A stretch of 64,000 nt of DNA from assembly GCF_011751745.2 (NCBI RefSeq), contig NZ_CP061170.1, positions 682,001 to 746,000 of the forward strand. Reading direction: 5' to 3'. This document shows, piece by piece, positions 59,684 through 64,000 of this stretch. The position numbers and the translations under genes were made by a program. This DNA is from Paramicrobacterium fandaimingii. GTDB lineage: Bacteria > Actinomycetota > Actinomycetes > Actinomycetales > Microbacteriaceae. Position 1 is the first letter of the stretch, and each line of letters opens with the position of its first letter. The notes beneath the pieces were generated by a model. That model was not told the DNA's origin. It saw only the letters and a list, made by a program, of their open reading frames with translations, and made no database searches.

Positions 59684-60658
59684 TCAGCGTCGCGCGGCGA
59701 CACTTGCGGTCACCGTGCGGAAGACACCGTCTGTGATCTCGACGCCGAGCTTTCTCAGCGCGAGCACGGCCGAGCCGACAGCGCCATCGGCAACGCGGAC
59801 GATGTCGGGAGTGATGCCCTGCCTGGCGAGGTGTGATGAAAAACTCTCGGCGAGGTGGCCCGACTGCGCCAGCACGCTTCCGCCGATGACAAGCGGGCCA
59901 GGCGACGTGTGCGCGGTCGCCACCGAGTGCGCGAGAAGCGCCCCTGCCTCATGGAGGATGCCTCGTGCAACGTCGTCGAGGGGTTCGGCAAACGCCAGCG
60001 GCGCAAACTGGGCAAGCTCCACGGGACGCAGGCGGTACAGCTCGGTGATCAGCCGGGGGAGCACAGCCGGTCTGCCCTGCGTGTTTGGTCCGTCTGTGCG
60101 CACACTCATCATGTCGAGCAGCCGAGGCGTCAGCGCCGTCGCAGGCCCGCGGCCGTCGAACTCGGCCATGACGGCGAGGGCAACCTGGTGCCCGATCCAG
60201 AAGCCGCTGCCGAGGTCGCCGAGCAGCCATCCCAGCCCGTCCGTCGTGCTGGCGATGCTGCCGTTCTCAACTCGGATCACCGCGGCGCCGGTTCCCGAGA
60301 CGACGGCGTAGCCGAACGATGAAAATGCCCCGGAAAAATATGTTGCAAGAAGATCAGATTCCCACGAGAGCGTTCCGCCGAACCCGCGAGAGAAGAGGGG
60401 GTCGGTGAGCCATTCCGTGGATTCTGCTGCGCTGTTTCCAGCCATTGCAGCGACGATCTCGCCAACGTCGGCGAGTGTCGCTCCTGCGCGATCAAGTGCG
60501 GCCTCCGTTGCGGAGACAACCGCGTCAGATGCCTGTTGCTTTCCTGATGAGATCGGGTTTCCGCCCGAGCCCTCGGCATAGCCAACGCACTCGCCGTCTG
60601 TCGTCACAACCGTCGCTCTCGTCGACGTTCCGCCAGCGTCAATGCCGATATGAAGCAT
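59684..60658 (-). CDS. BadF/BcrA-type sugar kinase (N-acetylglucosamine kinase-like)
   Basis: This 324-residue ASKHA-fold ATPase begins GIDAGGTSTRATVVTTDG (phosphate-1 loop) and has VVSGTGAAVIRV (adenosine/phosphate-2 region) and GLGWLLGDLGSGFWIGHQ. This layout fits the N-acetylglucosamine kinase subgroup of the BadF family. It diverges from an RpiR regulator gene across 92 bp, and beyond that lie a SIS isomerase and an NgcE-like binding protein. All of this supports amino-sugar use. Other hexosamines are possible substrates. Confidence 0.85.
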   Translation of the reverse strand: MLHIGIDAGGTSTRATVVTTDGECVGYAEGSGGNPISSGKQQASDAVVSATEAALDRAGATLADVGEIVAAMAGNSAAESTEWLTDPLFSRGFGGTLSWESDLLATYFSGAFSSFGYAVVSGTGAAVIRVENGSIASTTDGLGWLLGDLGSGFWIGHQVALAVMAEFDGRGPATALTPRLLDMMSVRTDGPNTQGRPAVLPRLITELYRLRPVELAQFAPLAFAEPLDDVARGILHEAGALLAHSVATAHTSPGPLVIGGSVLAQSGHLAESFSSHLARQGITPDIVRVADGAVGSAVLALRKLGVEITDGVFRTVTASVAARR

Positions 60659-60688
60659 GTTCGTTACCTATTCGTGATGGGTGGCGAG

Positions 60689-60717
60689 TTGACCTTCGCG
60701 TGGAATAAGAATAGTTT
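60689..60717 (+). promoter_or_regulatory. Promoter of the rpiR-SIS operon
   Basis: TTGACC (60689-60694), 17 nt, then TAGTTT (60712-60717), in an AT-rich island between the divergent kinase and rpiR genes. Confidence 0.55.
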
Positions 60718-60750
60718 TCATACAAATCTCCCAACGGCGAGCGGATTTTC

Positions 60751-61710
60751 ATGAGAGCAATGGTGTCACAGGTTCCACACGGCGAAGACGGTATGACCGT
60801 GTCGAGCCGTGTGCAGGCAAGCCTGCCAGACATGCCCGCGGCCATGGTGAAGATCGCCGAGGTTCTGCTCGAGACGCCGTCAGCGCCAATTGAGCTGTCG
60901 ATAACCGAGCTCGCTGAAAAGGCGGGAACGTCGGCCGCGACGGTGACGCGCTTCTGTCGAGTGATCGGCTACTCCGGGTACACGCAGTTTCGCGTCGGCG
61001 TCGCCTCTGACATCGGCCGCGGCGACGCGCACGAATCGTGGCGGGCCGACATCGGCCGCGAATTTCACCCCGAAGACACCCCGCGCGAGGTGGTGCGCAC
61101 GCTTCTCAACGAGCACGTGCGCGCGCTCGAGACAACGGCGAGGCTCGTCGACCTCGACGACGTGCAGAGCGTCGCGCGCGCGATCGCCACATGCAGGCAC
61201 CTCGACATCTACGGCATCGGCGGCAGCGGAGTGATGGCCGAAGAGCTGCAGGCCCGTCTGTATCGCATCGGCGTGAGCGCGCACTACTGGCAAGAGGTGC
61301 ATGGTGGACTCACGAGCGCAGCCCTGCAGTCGAAGAACTCCGTTGCGATTGGAATCTCCAACTCGGGGCGCACGGATGAAACCATCCAGATGCTGTCTCA
61401 GGCGGCATCCGCTGGTGCCTTCACCATCGCGATCACGCACGAATCGACGTCGCCGCTTGCCACTGTTGCCGATGTGACGATCGGCACAGCCGCCCCCGAC
61501 CCTTACCTGCAGCCCGACGATCTTTCGGCAAAGCACTCCCAGCTCATGGTGCTCGACCTGCTGTATCTGCTCGTTGCGCAAGAGACCTTCGCCGACACCG
61601 CAACGCGACTCGCGGCATCCGCTATGGCCGTGTCTGGGCACCGCCGACCGCAACGACCATCCCGCAAGAACGACAGACCGACACTTCGCGTCAAGGAGCC
61701 AACCGAATGA
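60751..61710 (+). CDS. RpiR-family regulator with SIS domain
   Basis: This 319-residue regulator has an N-terminal HTH_6 domain (residues ~20-95, with ELAEKAGTSAATVTRFCRVIGYSGY) and a SIS phosphosugar-binding domain from ~135 (IYGIGGSGVMAEELQARL, then IGISNSGRTDETIQML). It senses a sugar phosphate, probably made by the kinase encoded in the opposite direction. It overlaps the SIS isomerase gene by 4 nt. ATG 60751 or 60760 may be used. A Met at 60793 also has a reasonable context. Confidence 0.9.
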   Translation: MRAMVSQVPHGEDGMTVSSRVQASLPDMPAAMVKIAEVLLETPSAPIELSITELAEKAGTSAATVTRFCRVIGYSGYTQFRVGVASDIGRGDAHESWRADIGREFHPEDTPREVVRTLLNEHVRALETTARLVDLDDVQSVARAIATCRHLDIYGIGGSGVMAEELQARLYRIGVSAHYWQEVHGGLTSAALQSKNSVAIGISNSGRTDETIQMLSQAASAGAFTIAITHESTSPLATVADVTIGTAAPDPYLQPDDLSAKHSQLMVLDLLYLLVAQETFADTATRLAASAMAVSGHRRPQRPSRKNDRPTLRVKEPTE

Positions 61711-62462
61711 CCGTGACACCGACCGACTTTCTCGCCGAGGCGACAACGCGACTCACGCAACTGGCGGCGGACGCCGAGGCGGGAGGCCTCGACGACGCGA
61801 TCGCGCTGATGGTCGACGCCATCAACGCGGGCGGTGTCGTGCAGGCATTCGGAACCGGACACTCCGAAGCGTTCGCCATGGAGATCGCCGGCCGGGCCGG
61901 AGGCCTCATTCCGACGAACAAGATCGCATTGCGCGATGTCGCGCTCTACGGCAGCCGCAGTCCGCACGAACTTGCCGGCTCGGCGCTCGAACGCGAGACA
62001 TCCGTCGTCGACGAGCTTTTCGATGTGTCGCTCATGGGCCCGAAAGATGTTTTCATCATTGCCTCAAACTCTGGCGTCAACGGCTCCATCGTCGGTGTCG
62101 CGCTCAAGGCGAGAGAACTGGGACACCCGGTGATCGCGGTGACGAGCCTGCAGCATACGGCCGCTGTCGAGCCGAAGCACTCAAGCGGCAAGCGTCTCAG
62201 CGAGATCGCCGATGTTGTCATCGACAACCTCGCGCCATACGGCGATGCGACCCTCGAACTGAGCGGAGGCGTGAGCGCGGGCGCGATTTCGTCGATCACT
62301 GCGGCGTTCATCGCCCAGCTGCTGACGCTCGGCGTCGCCCAGAGGCTCTCTGAGTCGGGGGATGTTCCCCCGATGTACATCTCGGCGAACATCCCTGGAG
62401 GTGACGAGCACAACCATGCACTGGAGGATCTGTATCGCGATCGGATCCGCCGCAGCGCCTGA
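61707..62462 (+). CDS. SIS-domain sugar isomerase (UPF0309-like)
   Basis: This 251-residue phosphosugar-binding protein with one SIS domain has VVQAFGTGHSEAFAMEIAGRAGG and IIASNSGVNGSIVGVALKARELGHPVIAVT as the two sugar-phosphate loops. A long N-terminal helix region is present. The family is related to N-acetylmuramic-acid-6-phosphate etherase and phosphoheptose isomerases, and its reaction is unsettled. Position between rpiR and an NgcE-like transporter suggests action on an amino-sugar phosphate. It starts within the rpiR stop (ATGA). Confidence 0.87.
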   Translation: MTVTPTDFLAEATTRLTQLAADAEAGGLDDAIALMVDAINAGGVVQAFGTGHSEAFAMEIAGRAGGLIPTNKIALRDVALYGSRSPHELAGSALERETSVVDELFDVSLMGPKDVFIIASNSGVNGSIVGVALKARELGHPVIAVTSLQHTAAVEPKHSSGKRLSEIADVVIDNLAPYGDATLELSGGVSAGAISSITAAFIAQLLTLGVAQRLSESGDVPPMYISANIPGGDEHNHALEDLYRDRIRRSA

Positions 62463-62543
62463 GCGCGCAACGCCGAGTCACAGCATCAGTATTCGGCACA
62501 TCGCATTCCGAACCACCCGATAAATTGGAAGGTAGACACGACG

Positions 62544-63959
62544 ATGAACATCGAAAATGTCTCTGTTAATCGCAGGAACATCCTGCGTGGAGCGGTTGCA
62601 GCAGCGGTGCTGATTCCGTTCTCCACAACACTCGCTTCATGTGCCACCGGCGGCGGTGGAGGCGGAGGCGGCGGCGGCGCAAAGGGCGACGTCACCGCCG
62701 ACAACCCGTTCGGCATGGCGGCCGATTCGAAGGTCGACGCCGTCATCTTCGACGGCGGCTACGGCGTTGACTACGTTGAGTATGCAGCGAAGATTCTCGA
62801 CAAGAACCACGACGGCGCCACGACGAAGATCTCGGCATCGACGAAGATCACGCAGGAGCTTCAGCCGCGGTTCGTCGGTGGAAACCCACCCGACCTGATC
62901 GACAACTCCGGCGCTGACAGCATCGGGTTCAGCACAATCATGGATCAGATCGAAGACCTCACCGATGTGATAGACGCCAAGAACCTCGAGGGCGACACGA
63001 TTCGCGACACGCTCTACGCTGGTGCGCTCGACCCGGGCACCTTTGGAGACAAGTTCGCTGCGGTGAACTACGTCATGACGATTTACGGCGTGTGGTACTC
63101 CGCAAGCCTCTTCAAAGAGAAGGGCTGGGACGTCCCCACAACGTGGGCGGATCTCAAAGATCTCGGTGCCAAGGCAAAGGAAGACGGCAAGTACCTGTTC
63201 TGCTGGGGCAAGGAAGCCGCCACCTACTACCAGACAATGTCGATCGGTGCCGCGATCAAGCAGGGCGGCGACGAAGTGCGTCTTGCCCTGGAGAACCTTG
63301 AGGAGGACTGCTGGTCGAAGCAGGCGATTCAGGATGTCTTCTCCGCCTTCAAGGAGATCATCGATGCCGGGTACGTGAAGCCGGGCGGTGCTGGAACGCA
63401 GTTCACTGCCGCGCAAGCACAGTGGAGCCAGGACCAGGCGGCGATCCTTTACCCCTCGGGCTCGTGGATTGAGAACGAGATGAAGGATCAGACGAAGGAC
63501 GGCTTCGAGATGACGGGGTTCCCCACTCCGGCTCTCGACTCAAATTCGTCGATGCCGACTGAATCTGTGCGTGCAACGGCCGGTGAGCCGTTCATCGTGC
63601 CGTCGCAGGCAAATAACCCCGCGGGCGGCAAGGAACTCCTGCGGGTGATGCTCTCGAAGGATGCCGCAACGAACTTCGCGAAGAAGAAGCTGGCGCCGAC
63701 GGTCGTGAAGGGCCTTGTTCCCGACGACGGCTTCGGTTCAACGGCGCTCGTGTCGCAGACCAAGATGCTGGATGCCGCGGGTTCCAACATCTACAACTGG
63801 AAGTTCGTCGACCTCTACGGCATGAACGGTGACCAGCTGACGCTGTGGAACCAGTTCCTCGCCGGAAAGATGAGCGTCGCCGACCTGACAGCGGGTCTGC
63901 AGAAGATCACAGACAAGGTTCGCAACGACGACTCCATCGACAAGGTGGAAGTCAAGTGA
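62544..63959 (+). CDS. N-acetylglucosamine-type ABC binding lipoprotein (NgcE-like)
   Basis: This is a 471-residue sugar-binding protein. The N-terminus has NRRNILRG, a twin-arginine-like start, then a hydrophobic stretch and lipobox LASC, so a lipoprotein, perhaps Tat-exported. The lipobox is followed by Ala-Thr and ten consecutive Gly, a flexible tether. The mature part has the NgcE-like DVTADNPFGMAADSKVDAVIFDGGYG and GSWIENEMKDQTKDGFEMTGFP. Its stop shares bases with the start of the next permease gene (GTGA). It would bring N-acetylglucosamine or chitobiose to the kinase pathway. Confidence 0.88.
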   Translation: MNIENVSVNRRNILRGAVAAAVLIPFSTTLASCATGGGGGGGGGGAKGDVTADNPFGMAADSKVDAVIFDGGYGVDYVEYAAKILDKNHDGATTKISASTKITQELQPRFVGGNPPDLIDNSGADSIGFSTIMDQIEDLTDVIDAKNLEGDTIRDTLYAGALDPGTFGDKFAAVNYVMTIYGVWYSASLFKEKGWDVPTTWADLKDLGAKAKEDGKYLFCWGKEAATYYQTMSIGAAIKQGGDEVRLALENLEEDCWSKQAIQDVFSAFKEIIDAGYVKPGGAGTQFTAAQAQWSQDQAAILYPSGSWIENEMKDQTKDGFEMTGFPTPALDSNSSMPTESVRATAGEPFIVPSQANNPAGGKELLRVMLSKDAATNFAKKKLAPTVVKGLVPDDGFGSTALVSQTKMLDAAGSNIYNWKFVDLYGMNGDQLTLWNQFLAGKMSVADLTAGLQKITDKVRNDDSIDKVEVK

Positions 63960-64000
63960 CAGCCGCCGGTGCCGACCCAGGGCGGGCAATAGCCGCGACC
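63956..64000 (+). CDS. Start of an ABC importer permease (cut by the window end)
   Basis: A frame opens with GTG 63956, overlapping the binding-protein stop by 4 nt, and stays open for 15 codons to the edge (MTAAGADPGRAIAAT). In an NgcEFG-type operon the next gene is a permease. The fragment is too short to confirm this from its own sequence. Confidence 0.5.
   Translation, partial: MTAAGADPGRAIAAT

Noticed and set aside
1-64000. CRISPR arrays, rRNA or tRNA genes, prophage genes
   Set aside because: No regularly spaced repeats, no cloverleaf or rRNA-like stretches and no phage structural genes were found on either strand.

Overview
The window is GC-rich DNA, densely coded on both strands. 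It has many GTG starts, frequent 1-8 nt stop/start overlaps, LacI/MarR/IclR regulators, Actinobacteria-style lipoproteins and binding-protein transporters without their own ATPase. This points to an actinobacterium, most likely a member of the Microbacteriaceae. The family is inferred from overall style and gene content, not from a marker phylogeny.

Layout. 1-0.36 kb: the tail of a sugar isomerase. 0.4-3.6 kb: a Pr6Pr membrane protein converging on an MFS efflux/MarR/thioredoxin-like operon. 3.7-5.9 kb: a two-component system. 6-22.3 kb: a purine locus with an NCS2 permease, moaA, a guanine-deaminase-like enzyme, an AzgA permease and xanthine dehydrogenase xdhABC. It is interrupted at 10.9-17.8 kb by a catabolic island. 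22.5-23.8 kb: rplJ-rplL behind a structured leader. 23.8-25.6 kb: a leaderless MarR gene and an MFS gene. 25.6-30.3 kb: a LacI-controlled alpha-glucoside-type ABC importer. 30.3-32.2 kb: an ABC exporter. 32.3-34.9 kb: cystathionine beta-synthase and gamma-synthase. 35-36.9 kb: SoxR and a divergent MFS pump sharing a sox box. 36.9-40.9 kb: a membrane protein and MarR, divergent from an NMT1/THI5-type ABC importer. 41-49.3 kb: a galactofuranose/ribose-type ABC importer between two LacI genes, with a gene that looks like a dead ABC ATPase. 49.3-53.4 kb: an L,D-transpeptidase and metE. 53.4-59.5 kb: a LacI-linked sugar pathway of unknown substrate (Gfo/Idh/MocA oxidoreductase, DUF993 aldolase-like protein, two TIM-barrel isomerases) and an M50-like membrane protein. 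59.5-64 kb: an amino-sugar module (BadF-type kinase, RpiR, SIS isomerase, NgcE-like binding protein and the start of a permease).

The most striking structure is the island between azgA and xdhC. It is bounded by two 99-bp direct repeats with one mismatch (10933..11031 and 17696..17794). Each repeat contains the 3' ends of both azgA and xdhC and their shared terminator, so these genes were evidently once convergent neighbours. Inside the repeats lie an FMN reductase, an IclR regulator, a family III CoA-transferase, a citryl-CoA-lyase-like protein, a LigB/LigA extradiol dioxygenase and an ATZ/TRZ-type amidohydrolase. This gene set suggests a ring-cleavage route that ends in CoA-activated carbon-carbon cleavage. 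I do not recognise it as a described pathway.

The regulatory architecture is unusually readable. Clear inverted-repeat operators lie next to the MarR, SoxR and LacI genes, and two lac-like half-operators bracket the sugar-importer promoter. A perfect 15-bp-arm palindrome holds the ribosome-binding site and start codon of the ABC exporter. No rRNA, tRNA, CRISPR array or recognisable transposase was seen.
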